This document shows positions 18,673 through 28,185 of a DNA stretch of 64,000 nucleotides, piece after piece. The notes under the pieces are model-generated. The model saw only the letters and a program-made list of their open reading frames with translations, had not been told where the DNA came from and searched no databases. Origin of the DNA: Spirochaetota bacterium (lineage in GTDB: Bacteria > Spirochaetota > Brachyspiria > Brachyspirales > JACRPF01); assembly GCA_016214035.1 (NCBI GenBank), contig JACRPF010000018.1, positions 1-64,000 on the forward strand, read 5' to 3'. The translations under genes were made by a program, and so were the position numbers. Every line of letters begins with the position of its first letter. The first letter of the stretch is position 1.

Positions 18673-19353
18673 TCAGATTGCGGTGAGCGTTCCCGCATGG
18701 AGTGCATAATGCGTCCCCATACGGCCGGCGACTTCATGCGAATGCGTTACAACAACGAGCGCCCGGTCATGTTCATGCGCGAGCGCTACGATGAGATCGG
18801 TAACCGCGAGCGCCGACGCCTGATCGAGAGAACCGGTAGGTTCATCGGCAAGTATTATCGCGGGGTCGTTGATGAGCGCGCGTACAACGGCGGTACGCTG
18901 ACGCTCGCCCCCGGAAAGCGTGGCGGGAAATGCGTTCAGATGACCGCTGAGCCCCACACGGCCAAGCAGCGTGACAGCACGTTCATGATGCGCCGGCGAG
19001 ACTTGTTTTGCTGTGGCCAGCACAGGCAGCAATACATTTTCAAGCACCGTGCATTGCGGCAGGAGATGATGCTGCTGAAAGATAAAGCCGATATCGCTGC
19101 TCCGTATACGCGCCCGCTCATTCTCGTCGCTCATAGCGATATCGCGGCCGTTTACGGATACCGTGCCGCGGTCCGGCGTATCAAGCGCACCCATGATGTT
19201 GAGCAGCGTGCTTTTCCCCGAACCGGACGGTCCGATGACCGCAGCCGTATCGCCGCGCGAAAGTGAAAATGACACATCCTGCAATATCGTCGTCGCCGTG
19301 CCGTCGGCTACCGGAAAACTCTTGCAAATATGATCGAGCGTCAAAATCGCCAT
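18673..19353 (-). CDS. ABC transporter ATP-binding protein (LolD/MacB-like)
   Basis: 226 residues from the ATG at 19353 (MAILTLDHICKSF); an in-frame upstream extension overlaps the preceding gene and is unlikely. Visible motifs in order are Walker A GPSGSGKST, Q-loop IFQQHHLLP, signature LSGGERQR, Walker B IILADEP followed by TGSLD, and H-loop VVTHSHE. The LLPQCTVLENVLLP stretch is typical of the LolD/MacB subfamily. It pairs with the FtsX-type permease that follows after a single base. It starts four bases after the stop of the glycosyltransferase gene, so all belong to one transcript. Confidence 0.93.
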   Translation of the reverse strand: MAILTLDHICKSFPVADGTATTILQDVSFSLSRGDTAAVIGPSGSGKSTLLNIMGALDTPDRGTVSVNGRDIAMSDENERARIRSSDIGFIFQQHHLLPQCTVLENVLLPVLATAKQVSPAHHERAVTLLGRVGLSGHLNAFPATLSGGERQRTAVVRALINDPAIILADEPTGSLDQASALAVTDLIVALAHEHDRALVVVTHSHEVAGRMGTHYALHAGTLTAI

Positions 19354-19357
19354 GACA

Positions 19358-20653
19358 TCACCGCTCCCGATGCCTGCGCCCGAGAACGCACTCATACACC
19401 GTTTCTATTTTTTTAACGACAGCATCTGCGCTGTAGTTCTTCCGCACCGCACGCTGACCGCACATACCGAGCACGCGCAGCCGCCTGGGATTATCGAGTA
19501 ATGAACGAATCGTACGGGCGAGCGCATCGGCATTGTTCGGCCCATAGATCACGCCGCCGCCGGTAGCGCGTATCACTTCAGGATACGCGCCCTCGTCGGG
19601 CTGCACCACCGGAACACCGGCGGCCATCGCCTCAATCTGATACGTGCCGAACGCCTCGCCGCCGGGCACCGGCACCGTGAGCACGGTCAGTGAGCGGAGG
19701 AATTTCATCCGGCCATGCGCGAATTCCTCGGGGACGATATCAACATCGCCCGCAAGGTCTTTGCGCTCGAGCATGGCGGCTGTCTCTTTGAGGAACTTAT
19801 TATCGTCATTCGTCTTTCCGCCGCTTAAGCGTAGCCGCAGGTTCCTGTACTTCGCATCGGCCTTCAGTTTCAGAAACGCATTGATAACTGTATCGAGCCC
19901 GAGCGTAACGCTCAGCCGTGAAAGAAAACCGATGACCGGGGGATTCATCGGAAGTTCAACATCATCGAAACCTTCGGTTGCAACACCCGGAGGAACGACA
20001 TGCATCTTTTTCGCCGGCACGGAAAGTTTTTTCATCATCTTCCGCGCATAATATGAGCTCACCGAAATAAAACTGTCCACATGCTCCGCGCTGGAACGCA
20101 TCTCATTCCATATCGCCGCAGCCATGGGCGGACGCATGACATCCACCCATGTATCCTCATCCTGGAGCGTGCATATCACCTTCGCGTTTGTCTCCCGCCG
20201 AATCTGCGGCGCAAGCCCGAGCAGAAGCGCGTTCGATATATGCACGATGTCGGGATCGATATTTCTGATCCATCCCACAAGCTCGGCAAGATCCTGCGAC
20301 TGATTCCCGTACTCGCCCTTGAGCACGGACAGCGTCATCTCCTCAAGACCGGTTGCGCGTGTGGAACCGGCCATCGACATGGCGATGCGCATGAAGAACG
20401 GTGCGTTGAAAAAACGTTCAAGCCACGCGGGCATGTGACGCAGCGCCTTAAACTGCTCGCGAAGATACACGTTAATGGCGCCGTAAAAGACCGTACTTTC
20501 CAATTTCCCTTCGGAGCTCAGCGGCATATACATCGGCGCCATGAATACTTCATGACCGAGCGCGCGCAAAGGTTTCAGCATCATGTTGTCGCGAAAGCAA
20601 TTCTGACAGTAGAACGAGCCGCCGAAACCGGGCAGCACATAGACTATTTTCAT
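19358..20653 (-). CDS. Glycosyltransferase, GT4-like
   Basis: 431 residues from the ATG at 20653 (MKIVYVLPGFGGSFYCQNCFRD). This ATG shares four bases (ATGA) with the stop of the PQQ gene, which fixes the start; the upstream in-frame extension lies inside that gene and is not used. The fold is a GT-B glycosyltransferase. The N-terminal half has the glycine-rich loop, and the C-terminal half has the donor-binding E-x7-E-type motif in EAFGTYQIEAMAAGVPVV followed by GAYPEVI. Such enzymes move a sugar from a nucleotide-sugar to a lipid, glycan or protein. No signal peptide or clear transmembrane segment is seen. Association with an export-type ABC system suggests envelope glycoconjugate work; the acceptor is unknown. 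Confidence 0.88.
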   Translation of the reverse strand: MKIVYVLPGFGGSFYCQNCFRDNMMLKPLRALGHEVFMAPMYMPLSSEGKLESTVFYGAINVYLREQFKALRHMPAWLERFFNAPFFMRIAMSMAGSTRATGLEEMTLSVLKGEYGNQSQDLAELVGWIRNIDPDIVHISNALLLGLAPQIRRETNAKVICTLQDEDTWVDVMRPPMAAAIWNEMRSSAEHVDSFISVSSYYARKMMKKLSVPAKKMHVVPPGVATEGFDDVELPMNPPVIGFLSRLSVTLGLDTVINAFLKLKADAKYRNLRLRLSGGKTNDDNKFLKETAAMLERKDLAGDVDIVPEEFAHGRMKFLRSLTVLTVPVPGGEAFGTYQIEAMAAGVPVVQPDEGAYPEVIRATGGGVIYGPNNADALARTIRSLLDNPRRLRVLGMCGQRAVRKNYSADAVVKKIETVYECVLGRRHRER

Positions 20654-21777
20654 TTGGTCTTCCCTTGTTTTTTCTGAACGGCAGGTAATGCTCCGTCGAA
20701 TGCGTACACAATGCCGTTCTCCGCGGCGATGATGATAAGCCCCTCGCCCACCGCCGGAGACGCGCTGATATGCGAACCCGTATCGTACGACCACCGCACT
20801 GCGCCTTTCGCAAGCGAGAGTATATAGAACGTTCCGTCCATCGACGGCGCAAGCACCGCATCACCGGCGATGACAGGCGATGCATCCATATTCCCGCGCG
20901 AGATGAATGACCATGTTTTTTTCCCGTTCGCGGCATTAACACAGTAAAGCGCATTATCCCGCGAACCGGCGATGACGCTTGTGCCGTCCGTCGCTGGCGA
21001 TGAAAAAAACGGCGCGCCGTCCTTCTCGTCGCCGAACTGCCAGACTATCTTTTTTTTAACAAGATCCGCGGCGATGAGTTTATTGCCATAGTTTCCGGCG
21101 TATGCGCGGTTGCCGTCGAGGCATGGTGACGCGGCGATATAACTTTCCACGGCAATGGCGGCATTGCTCTTGCCTGCGGAGGTGAGCACGTGCAGCATGC
21201 CGTCGCAGCCGCCGAACACAATACGGCCATTATCAATCGCCGGCGCTCCGTTGATGTAGTTGTCCGTTTCATACGACCACACCACGCGCCCGGTCTTCGC
21301 CGAAAGTGCATAGAGCATATTATCATAGCTTCCGACGATGATGAGCGTCTCACCATTATGCGTGATGCTGTTCGCCGATCCCATGATGGCGCCGTCGGTG
21401 GTATGTTTCCATTGCAATGCGCCGGTCTTCGCGTTGAGCGCATAGAACTCCCCGTCAGCGCTTCCGGCATACACGGTCTCACCCAGCACGAACGGCGGCG
21501 CTTCAAACGCATTGCTGGAAAGGAACGACCATAGTTTCTTCCCGTTCGTTGCGATGGCGTAGAGCTGTTTATCGGCGGAGCCTACGTAAATAACACCGTT
21601 CGCTATGACCGGTGATGACGCTATCTTTTTACCCGTCGTAAATGTAAATCTGAGTTTCGGCTCTTTCACTATCTGCGCGTTGGCCACTCCGCTCAGCCGT
21701 GTATCGCCGCGAAACACCGGCCAGTCCTGTGCCTGCAGGGTGAGTATGATGGATAGCAGAAGAATAAGGTAACGCAT
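20650..21777 (-). CDS. PQQ-like beta-propeller protein (BamB-like), secreted
   Basis: 375 residues with an N-terminal signal peptide (MRYLILLLSIILTLQA, then QDWPVFRGD). WPxFRGD is the usual opening of these propellers. About seven blades repeat the pattern SSPVIANGVIYVGSADKQLYA, with W-S-F/Y closing each blade. It probably works as a periplasmic scaffold, or as a lipid- or protein-binding partner, rather than as a quinoprotein enzyme. First gene of the minus-strand operon with the glycosyltransferase and the ABC exporter. No ribosome site precedes the ATG, and the promoter -10 box lies only six bases upstream (see promoter entry). Confidence 0.88.
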   Translation of the reverse strand: MRYLILLLSIILTLQAQDWPVFRGDTRLSGVANAQIVKEPKLRFTFTTGKKIASSPVIANGVIYVGSADKQLYAIATNGKKLWSFLSSNAFEAPPFVLGETVYAGSADGEFYALNAKTGALQWKHTTDGAIMGSANSITHNGETLIIVGSYDNMLYALSAKTGRVVWSYETDNYINGAPAIDNGRIVFGGCDGMLHVLTSAGKSNAAIAVESYIAASPCLDGNRAYAGNYGNKLIAADLVKKKIVWQFGDEKDGAPFFSSPATDGTSVIAGSRDNALYCVNAANGKKTWSFISRGNMDASPVIAGDAVLAPSMDGTFYILSLAKGAVRWSYDTGSHISASPAVGEGLIIIAAENGIVYAFDGALPAVQKKQGKTK

Positions 21778-21783
21778 GAGAGG

Positions 21784-21811
21784 AGTATAATAATCAACGT
21801 CTTTTTGTCAA
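21784..21811 (-). promoter_or_regulatory. Promoter giving a probable leaderless transcript
   Basis: Minus strand TTGACA (21806-21811), a 16-base spacer and TATACT (21784-21789). Only six bases separate the -10 box from the ATG at 21777, so transcription should begin at or next to the start codon. No Shine-Dalgarno sequence is present. Confidence 0.65.
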
Positions 21812-21823
21812 TGTAACGTCCAT

Positions 21824-21851
21824 TTGACAATCCCTCACAATAGAATACCAT
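21824..21851 (+). promoter_or_regulatory. Promoter for the RRM protein gene
   Basis: TTGACA (21824-21829), a 16-base spacer and TACCAT (21846-21851). The predicted leader of about 24 bases contains the GGAG ribosome site. It is divergent from the PQQ-operon promoter. Confidence 0.5.
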
Positions 21852-21881
21852 GCAGACAATTCATCCAACAGGAGCTGCCGC

Positions 21882-22160
21882 ATGCAGGAGAACAAACTCT
21901 ACGTGGGAAATCTGAGTTATACAGTGACGAGCGAGGAGCTCCGCGAGCTTTTCGTCCCGCATGGCGACGTAAAGACCGCCGATATCATCCCCAATAAAGG
22001 TATCGGATTCGTCGAGATGGGTTCCCGAGAGGAAGCTGAGAAAGCGATACAGGCACTCAACGGCACCGAGTTTGCCGGACGGAAGATTAAAGTAGATATT
22101 GCTCAGCCGCCCAAACCCCGTGAAGAAGGTTCCGGCGGTTACGGTAAAAAACGCTGGTAA
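21882..22160 (+). CDS. Small RNA-recognition-motif (RRM) protein
   Basis: 92 residues with a single RRM. RNP2 is LYVGNL near residue 6 and RNP1 is KGIGFVEM near residue 43; both sheet motifs keep aromatic residues for stacking on RNA. A short basic/glycine tail (GSGGYGKKRW) follows. Bacterial proteins of this form are common in cyanobacteria, spirochaetes and PVC bacteria and bind single-stranded RNA, often linked to cold or light responses. It has its own promoter and an AGGAG ribosome site. It ends eight bases before the converging PP-loop gene. Confidence 0.93.
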   Translation: MQENKLYVGNLSYTVTSEELRELFVPHGDVKTADIIPNKGIGFVEMGSREEAEKAIQALNGTEFAGRKIKVDIAQPPKPREEGSGGYGKKRW

Positions 22161-22168
22161 TACAGTTT

Positions 22169-23206
22169 TTAATTATTGATGCTTTTATATGCGGCCGCAC
22201 GGTCGCGTTCGTCAGCCGACACGGTTACAGCACGCTCGCCCGATGCGTCCAGTACTTTCATCGGGAAAACAGTCACCGGTTCTTTTGAAAAGAATGCAAT
22301 GATGGATGCGGAAGCACGTATGCACTGTTCGCTGTCCACGGCCTTATTGAGCGGCAGAATCAGCAATCCCTGCGGACCTTTGCGGTAATCCGGCACTATC
22401 ATGATGCGGCCGGTCTTGAAATGTTCAAGAAGGCCGTTCTCAAGCGCGTTACGCCCGAGTATCAGCTTCGCATTGTTATCGATGCGGAAGTGTCTGCCGA
22501 ACGACAGAAGCGACAGGTCCTCGAGCGTCATATCGCCTTCCGGCGTGTTCGCACGATACTCGCGGAGCTTGTCGGCGAATGCGTCGTCGGTGAGTATGCA
22601 GCCGCCGGCCGGTGTGGGATAATCGTTGAGCCCGAAATCCTTTGCCATTTCCATCTGCCGGTGCCGTGAACGTCCCTCGATATCATACAGATGTTCGCGG
22701 TCGAACAACCCGCGTTTTTCCGCCTCGGTGGGCGGAAGCAGTTTCGCCGACAGCGGCCGGACGATCTGATTGTCGAGCGTTGCCTCTTCGGCTACGATAT
22801 CGAGCGCATCGCGGCGCTGACTCATCGGACGCTGCCCGAGCACTTCTCCGGTGGCGATAAAATCATAGCCTTCGCGTTCCATGATGCCCTTGGCCGTGCG
22901 GAACATATATGCGTGGCAGTCTATGCAGGGATTGGCCGCCGACCCGTACCCGTGTTTCGGATGCAGCAGCACCTTCAGATAATCGCTCCTGAGCGGCTCC
23001 GCGCGGAATGTCGCGCCTACGGACTTCACACGCTGTTCAACGGGATGCGGCGATGCGTCGATACCGAAACGTCGCGCGAGCGCGCTTACGCCGAGACCCA
23101 TTTCAAAGTGGAGCGCGGTGACGTCGATTTTTTCGCGTGTTAATATGGCGCATGCAAGCAGACTGTCAAGGCCGCCGGAACAGAGTACGAGACAGCGTGA
23201 ACTCAT
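22169..23206 (-). CDS. PP-loop ATPase, tRNA thiouridylase-like (MnmA/ThiI-type AANH)
   Basis: 345 residues from the ATG at 23206, which overlaps the TGA of the GldG-like gene as ATGA. The PP-loop SGGLDS lies at residues 10-15 and binds ATP for substrate adenylation. A Cys pair in NPCIDCHAYMF near residue 93 and another Cys in AGGCILTDD near 205 are placed like the persulfide and catalytic cysteines of tRNA sulfur-transfer enzymes. ATGEVLGQRPMSQ between them matches the family. The C-terminal 120 residues look like a separate domain related to proteins annotated as thiouridylate methyltransferase-like. It probably thiolates tRNA, but it is not standard MnmA. Confidence 0.75.
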   Translation of the reverse strand: MSSRCLVLCSGGLDSLLACAILTREKIDVTALHFEMGLGVSALARRFGIDASPHPVEQRVKSVGATFRAEPLRSDYLKVLLHPKHGYGSAANPCIDCHAYMFRTAKGIMEREGYDFIATGEVLGQRPMSQRRDALDIVAEEATLDNQIVRPLSAKLLPPTEAEKRGLFDREHLYDIEGRSRHRQMEMAKDFGLNDYPTPAGGCILTDDAFADKLREYRANTPEGDMTLEDLSLLSFGRHFRIDNNAKLILGRNALENGLLEHFKTGRIMIVPDYRKGPQGLLILPLNKAVDSEQCIRASASIIAFFSKEPVTVFPMKVLDASGERAVTVSADERDRAAAYKSINN

Positions 23207-24870
23207 CTGCGGCGGGCGAACCACACCATGGCACCCGCGGCCGCGAAGAGCAGCGGTATGATGAGCTGAACGATTATCCGTATGAATTTGGTCTGCCCCG
23301 AGCTCAATGTGAGCCGTTTTTCCTCGGCCTGTTTGGGGCGTATCGATATCTTTTCCGAAACGTTCATGAGATATGCCACGACGTTGAGGAAGAGGTCTTT
23401 GTTGCCGGTGAACACATAGCCGTACTGATACGTTCCCGATATCGCCTGATTCATCGCGAAATCGGAATCGCCTATCACGGCGATGCGGGCCTGTTTTCGG
23501 GCGTTCGTTGCGGCGCCGTCCGTCCCCTCAAGCGGTATCACACCGGTCATGCCCAGTACGAGCGGTGATGCGGTATCCGTGCCGGCATTATAGCGCGGGT
23601 TGTCGGTAGTGGTATCCGTTTCACCCCAGCTCGAATTCCCCGACGGCGTTGTGAGTAACGGCAGATACATGGCGCCCGGAAGCTGATTCCCCCGCTGCCA
23701 TGAGCGCGCGAGAAAAAGACACGCGGGCATATTGCGGTCTCTCAGTGCCGCCACCGCGGGATGTTTGGTGAACTGCGGAATGACATAAACGGGGTTCGCC
23801 GCGTTGTTCTGAAGGTCGACGGCGAAATCGCGGTGCGGGACAAATCCCCAGCCGCTGAAAAACGCGTCAAGATTGCATTCGTTGTTCTGTATGCCCACCG
23901 GGTCGTACAGTCCGAACATACGGCCGCCTTTGCAAAGATATCCGTCAAGCATGGCTATCTCGCGCGCGCTGAACGCGCGGCGCGGCCCGGCAACGATGAT
24001 AAGCGCGGCGTCGTCGGGTATGGTGTTCACCTTCGTCGTCTCAAGGAGCCGCACCTCATAGTTCTCGCTTTCGAGAAAACTTTTGATTATCGAATAACCC
24101 TGTTCGCCGGTATCGTTGAGCTTGTATTCATCATGACCGGCGGTAAAATAAATGGCCGCCTTGTAGTTCTCGGTGAGCGAATAGAGCGTCTGCGCGAACT
24201 TCTCCTCGCCGAGGAACACGGGTGCCTGACCGCGCTGCTGTACCGCCAGGTCCTGCTCGAAGAGATGTGCTTTTTTATCGCGGTGGATGAAAATGAGCTC
24301 GCCGCGCTGCGTGGCCTGATACTTCGCCGCTTTTTCCGGTTCACGGTTCGGGTCGAAATACTCCACATCGATGTTGCGGTTGCGCGATGAGGCCAGATGC
24401 AGGAGCATATCCATCTTCCATCGCATCGACGACGGATCGTCGGCCTGCACACGGCTCACTTTTATCTGAAGCTTTTCACTGATCTTCCGCACCACCTCGT
24501 CGGTCTGCGGGGCAAGCGTGAATGATTTTGTCTTGGTAAGATCGAACCTGAGCGGAAAATTGCTGATGACGATATAGCCCACAATGAGCACCGCGATGAC
24601 CACGACCATGTATGCCACGGTTGAGAACATCTTCTGCACCGCGCGCATGCGGAAGAAATCGACGATGGCGGAACGGTTAAAAAAGAGAGCGGCACTGGTG
24701 CATACCGACGCGATTCCGAGGATTACCCAGAACGGTATTGTGGGATAACCGGGAACGGCATAGAGAAACAGATACGCGAGAAAAAGCGCACCGATGGAAA
24801 CGAACGCGGCGTTGCGTGTATACCGCGGAGACTCGCTGACGATATGCGCGGGATCGAGATTCAGTTTCAT
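23203..24870 (-). CDS. GldG-like ABC transporter auxiliary membrane protein
   Basis: 555 residues. Three hydrophobic segments lie at about 24-44, 50-66 and 85-104. The family hallmark then follows: [20 protein letters not shown], with IKVSRV and [14 protein letters not shown] long extracytoplasmic ABC_transp_aux-type domain holds a Rossmann-like core ([31 protein letters not shown]). A final transmembrane helix ends in WFARRR. In gliding and related bacteria GldG pairs with GldF (permease) and GldA (ATPase); neither is present here. The gene starts inside the gyrA stop (ATGA) and its own stop overlaps the next start, so the three genes are translationally coupled. The role of the solitary subunit is unclear. 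Confidence 0.8.
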   Translation of the reverse strand: MKLNLDPAHIVSESPRYTRNAAFVSIGALFLAYLFLYAVPGYPTIPFWVILGIASVCTSAALFFNRSAIVDFFRMRAVQKMFSTVAYMVVVIAVLIVGYIVISNFPLRFDLTKTKSFTLAPQTDEVVRKISEKLQIKVSRVQADDPSSMRWKMDMLLHLASSRNRNIDVEYFDPNREPEKAAKYQATQRGELIFIHRDKKAHLFEQDLAVQQRGQAPVFLGEEKFAQTLYSLTENYKAAIYFTAGHDEYKLNDTGEQGYSIIKSFLESENYEVRLLETTKVNTIPDDAALIIVAGPRRAFSAREIAMLDGYLCKGGRMFGLYDPVGIQNNECNLDAFFSGWGFVPHRDFAVDLQNNAANPVYVIPQFTKHPAVAALRDRNMPACLFLARSWQRGNQLPGAMYLPLLTTPSGNSSWGETDTTTDNPRYNAGTDTASPLVLGMTGVIPLEGTDGAATNARKQARIAVIGDSDFAMNQAISGTYQYGYVFTGNKDLFLNVVAYLMNVSEKISIRPKQAEEKRLTLSSGQTKFIRIIVQLIIPLLFAAAGAMVWFARRR

Positions 24871-27371
24871 TGTTCCGGCACCCGTTCGAAGTCGATGGCG
24901 ATATCGGTCACCTTCACGGGCGGTTTTATGTTCACGATGCGTACACCCTTGGCGTTGCGCCCGAGCTCGGGAATATCGCTGATATGCATCTTTATCACCA
25001 TATCTTCGTCGGTAACGACCATGAGGTCGTCCTTCTCGCCGCCGGCTTTCACCGCGGCCACTCTGCCGGTGCGTTCATCGAGTTTCATGTATATCTGTCC
25101 GCGCGTGCCGCGTCCCTTCACATTAAAGCGCTTGGACGACAGACGTTTGCCGAGACCGTTCTCCGTGATAACGATGAGCGCATTATCGCCGGACACCGTG
25201 GTTATCGATATGCATTCATCGCCGTCGGAAAGACGCATGCCGCGCACGCCGGCCGCCGAACGGCCCATCGCGCGCACCTTCGCCTCGGTTGTGCGTAGTG
25301 CGAGCCCGTTCTTCGAGGTGATGATGAAATCCTCGCCCGGTGCGATGACGTCAACACCGACGAGTTCGTCGCCGTCGGACAGATTGATCATCACTACACC
25401 GCGCTTCTTGGAATTCTCAAGATGCGCGAGCTCCATCTTCTTGATGACGCCGTGTTTGGTTATCATGAGAATGCTGGTCTCGGGCTTGAACTCGCGCACG
25501 GTGAAATAGCTCGTGATGTTCTCCGTGGGCGCGAGATTGAGGATGAACTTGATGCTCTTGCCCTGCGCGGTCTTAGCCGTTTCGGGTATTTCATGCACCT
25601 TCATCCAGAAGGCCTTGCCCTTGTCCGTGCAGAACACGACGACATCCTTTGTTGAGGCCACGAACATGTGGCGGATATAATCCTCGGTCTTGGCATTGCC
25701 GGACTGCACGCCCACACCGCCGCGCGACTGCACGCGGTACGAATCCGCGTTGACGCGTTTGATGAATCCCTGCGTGGTGATGGTAACCGCCATGTTCTCA
25801 TCGTGGATGAGGTCGTCGGTCTCAATCTCGATGGTCTCGGTCTTGCCGGCGATCTCTGTGCGGCGGTCGTCCCCGAATTTCTCGGTGATGGCGATCATTT
25901 CCTTTTTAATCAAATCAAGGATCTTCCGCGGTGATGCGAGCAGGTCTTTATAATGAGCAATGAGTTTCTTCAGTTCATCGAGACGGGCGATTATCTTTTC
26001 ACGTTCGAGCGAAGTGAGCCGTTTGAGCGGCATGTCGAGGATGGCCTGCGCCTGACGCTCGGAAAGTTTGAAGCGAGCCATGAGCCGATCGCGCGCATTC
26101 TCGGTGGAGGAACTTGTCTTGATAATTTTGATGACTTCGTCGATGTTCTCCTGCGCAATGAGGAGCCCTTCGAGTATGTGCGCTTCGTCCTCGGCTTCCT
26201 TGAGCTGGAACTTGATGCGGCGCGTCACCACGTCAACGCGGTGCTTGACGAAAAGCTCAATCATCTGCTTGAGTGTAAGCACCTTCGGCTCGCCGTTGTC
26301 AAGCGCGAGATTGATGATGCCGAATGTCGTTTCAAGCGGCGTGTGCTTGAAGAGCTGATTGAGCACGATCTGCGTCATCACGCCCTTTTTGAGCTCGATG
26401 ACAATGCGCATGCCGGTCCGGTCGCTTTCATCGCGCAGTCCCGCCACGCCCTCAATCTTGCCTTCTTTTACAAGCTCCGCTATCTTGACGACGATATCCG
26501 TCTTCTTCACCATATAAGGGATCTCGGTGACTACGATCACTTCTCTCCCGTTCTTGGTGGTCTCGAGATCCACTTTTGCGCGGACGGAAATGTGTCCCCG
26601 GCCGGTCAGATACGCGCTCTTGATGCCCTCGCTGCCGTAGATGATGCCGCCGGTGGGAAAATCCGGACCCTTAACATGCTTCATGAGTTCGGGTATATCT
26701 ATGGAAGGATTGTCGATATATGCGGAGATGGCGTTCGTCACTTCCCGCAGATTATGCGGGGGGATGTTGGTTGCCATGCCGATGGCGATACCCGAAGAGC
26801 CGTTGACCAGCAGGTTCGGGAACGCGGCGGGCAATACCGCCGGTTCTTTGCGCGAATCGTCGAAGTTCGGGACAAAAAGTACGGTGTCTTTTTCAATATC
26901 GTCGAGCAGTTTCTCGGCAAGATGCGTCATGCGCGATTCGGTGTAACGCATGGCCGCGGCCGGATCGCCGTCGATAGAACCGAAGTTCCCCTGCCCGTCG
27001 ATGAGCGGATAGCGCAGTGAAAAGTCCTGCGCCATACGGACCATGGTCTCGAATACGGCGGCGTCGCCGTGCGGGTGATATTTACCGAGCACTTCCCCGA
27101 CGGTGGTCGCGGATTTCTTATACGCCTTTTCATGCGTCATTCCGGTGTCGTACATGGCATAGAGGATGCGGCGGTGCACCGGCTTGAGCCCGTCGCGTAC
27201 ATCCGGAAGCGCGCGTGCTACGATGACGCTCATCGCATAGGTAAGATACGAATTCTTTATTTCATCTTCAATGGCAATCGGCGAGACCGTCTTTAATATG
27301 TCTGCGGTGGCGGTTGACAGCTGCACTTTCTCTGGTTTGCCTGGTTTTTCAGGGTTATCTTTCGTCGCCAT
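24867..27371 (-). CDS. gyrA: DNA gyrase subunit A
   Basis: 834 residues from the ATG at 27371. A GTG ten codons upstream lies within a few bases of the predicted transcript start and is unlikely to be used. The winged-helix core has [17 protein letters not shown], then the catalytic tyrosine in [11 protein letters not shown] (about residue 127). A coiled-coil tower and a C-terminal beta-pinwheel follow. With GyrB it introduces negative supercoils. The GyrA box, usually QRRGGKG, reads QSRGGVG near residue 545. This keeps Gln, Arg and the glycines but replaces two residues. Positions of the fluoroquinolone pocket read [10 protein letters not shown]: Ala replaces the Ser of E. coli Ser83, and Glu stands at the Asp87 position. 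gyrB is not in the window. First gene of a three-gene coupled operon. Confidence 0.95.
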   Translation of the reverse strand: MATKDNPEKPGKPEKVQLSTATADILKTVSPIAIEDEIKNSYLTYAMSVIVARALPDVRDGLKPVHRRILYAMYDTGMTHEKAYKKSATTVGEVLGKYHPHGDAAVFETMVRMAQDFSLRYPLIDGQGNFGSIDGDPAAAMRYTESRMTHLAEKLLDDIEKDTVLFVPNFDDSRKEPAVLPAAFPNLLVNGSSGIAIGMATNIPPHNLREVTNAISAYIDNPSIDIPELMKHVKGPDFPTGGIIYGSEGIKSAYLTGRGHISVRAKVDLETTKNGREVIVVTEIPYMVKKTDIVVKIAELVKEGKIEGVAGLRDESDRTGMRIVIELKKGVMTQIVLNQLFKHTPLETTFGIINLALDNGEPKVLTLKQMIELFVKHRVDVVTRRIKFQLKEAEDEAHILEGLLIAQENIDEVIKIIKTSSSTENARDRLMARFKLSERQAQAILDMPLKRLTSLEREKIIARLDELKKLIAHYKDLLASPRKILDLIKKEMIAITEKFGDDRRTEIAGKTETIEIETDDLIHDENMAVTITTQGFIKRVNADSYRVQSRGGVGVQSGNAKTEDYIRHMFVASTKDVVVFCTDKGKAFWMKVHEIPETAKTAQGKSIKFILNLAPTENITSYFTVREFKPETSILMITKHGVIKKMELAHLENSKKRGVVMINLSDGDELVGVDVIAPGEDFIITSKNGLALRTTEAKVRAMGRSAAGVRGMRLSDGDECISITTVSGDNALIVITENGLGKRLSSKRFNVKGRGTRGQIYMKLDERTGRVAAVKAGGEKDDLMVVTDEDMVIKMHISDIPELGRNAKGVRIVNIKPPVKVTDIAIDFERVPEQ

Positions 27372-27403
27372 GCCGGATCTTTCCTCACTTTTTTGAGGCA
27401 CCG

Positions 27404-27432
27404 ATTATATCACGTCCGGACCGAAAGGTCAA
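27404..27432 (-). promoter_or_regulatory. gyrA operon promoter
   Basis: Minus strand TTGACC (27427-27432), a 17-base spacer and a perfect TATAAT (27404-27409). The predicted start is near 27397, upstream of the ATG at 27371, which supports that start over the GTG at 27401. Confidence 0.8.
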
Positions 27433-27523
27433 GCAAAATGGACTATTTCGCGGCGCAATTTCTTGTCTATTCAAGGATATTGTTTAAATTATACTTGTTA
27501 ATAAACCGATTGGAGGTATTGCC

Positions 27524-28069
27524 ATGAAATTCCTTATGATTCTTCTGACAGCGGCAACCGTTTTCGCTACCGATTACACGATCGACTATGCGCATTCCGG
27601 AGTATCGTTCACGGTAAAACATCTGGGACTGAGCTCGGTACGCGGTGTTTTCAAGAAATTCACCGCATCGTTCAGTGTTGATGAAAGCAAAAACACGTTC
27701 ACGGCTTTATCGGCGGTAATCGATGTCGCCAGCATCGACACGCTCGTTGAACAGCGCGACAAGCACCTGCGTTCTGATGCGTTTTTCGATGTTGAAAAAT
27801 ACCCGACTGCGACATTCACCATGCGCTCGTACAAAGGCAATAAGGCAAAAGGCGTCATCACCGGCGATCTTACGATGCATGGTGTGACGAAAAAGGTGGA
27901 CCTTGCGCTGACGGTCAACGGTACCATGACTGATAAAGGAAGAACACGCGCGGCGGGTACCGCTACGACAACGGTAAAGCGCACCGATTTCGGTATCGGC
28001 AAACCGGGAGATCTGCCCGTAAGCGATCTGGTGACGATATCACTGGAAATTGAAGCGCTGTCCAAATAG
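27524..28069 (+). CDS. YceI-family periplasmic protein
   Basis: 181 residues with a short signal peptide (MKFLMILLTAATVFA, mature end near TDYTIDYAHS). The family marks are present: HSGVSFTVKHLGLSSVRGVF, DTLVEQRDKHLRSDAFFDV, YPTATF and GDLTMHGVTKKV. YceI proteins are lipocalin-like barrels that bind amphiphilic or polyisoprenoid molecules. GGAGGT precedes the ATG at good spacing. It stands alone between the gyrA operon (divergent) and the glycoside hydrolase gene. The ligand cannot be told from sequence. Confidence 0.93.
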   Translation: MKFLMILLTAATVFATDYTIDYAHSGVSFTVKHLGLSSVRGVFKKFTASFSVDESKNTFTALSAVIDVASIDTLVEQRDKHLRSDAFFDVEKYPTATFTMRSYKGNKAKGVITGDLTMHGVTKKVDLALTVNGTMTDKGRTRAAGTATTTVKRTDFGIGKPGDLPVSDLVTISLEIEALSK

Positions 28070-28185
28070 CGTTCATTGTCCGAAAGATAAGCCGACGCAG
28101 CCGTTTCGTGCAGGCAGAAGTCCTTTCTGTGCATTCGTATTTTTCACGAATCAGGCTATACTAAGGACACTTCTGTGAGGTGTCT

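Noticed and set aside
25953-27020. 355-codon plus-strand frame
   Set aside because: It lies antisense to gyrA, whose reading is unambiguous.
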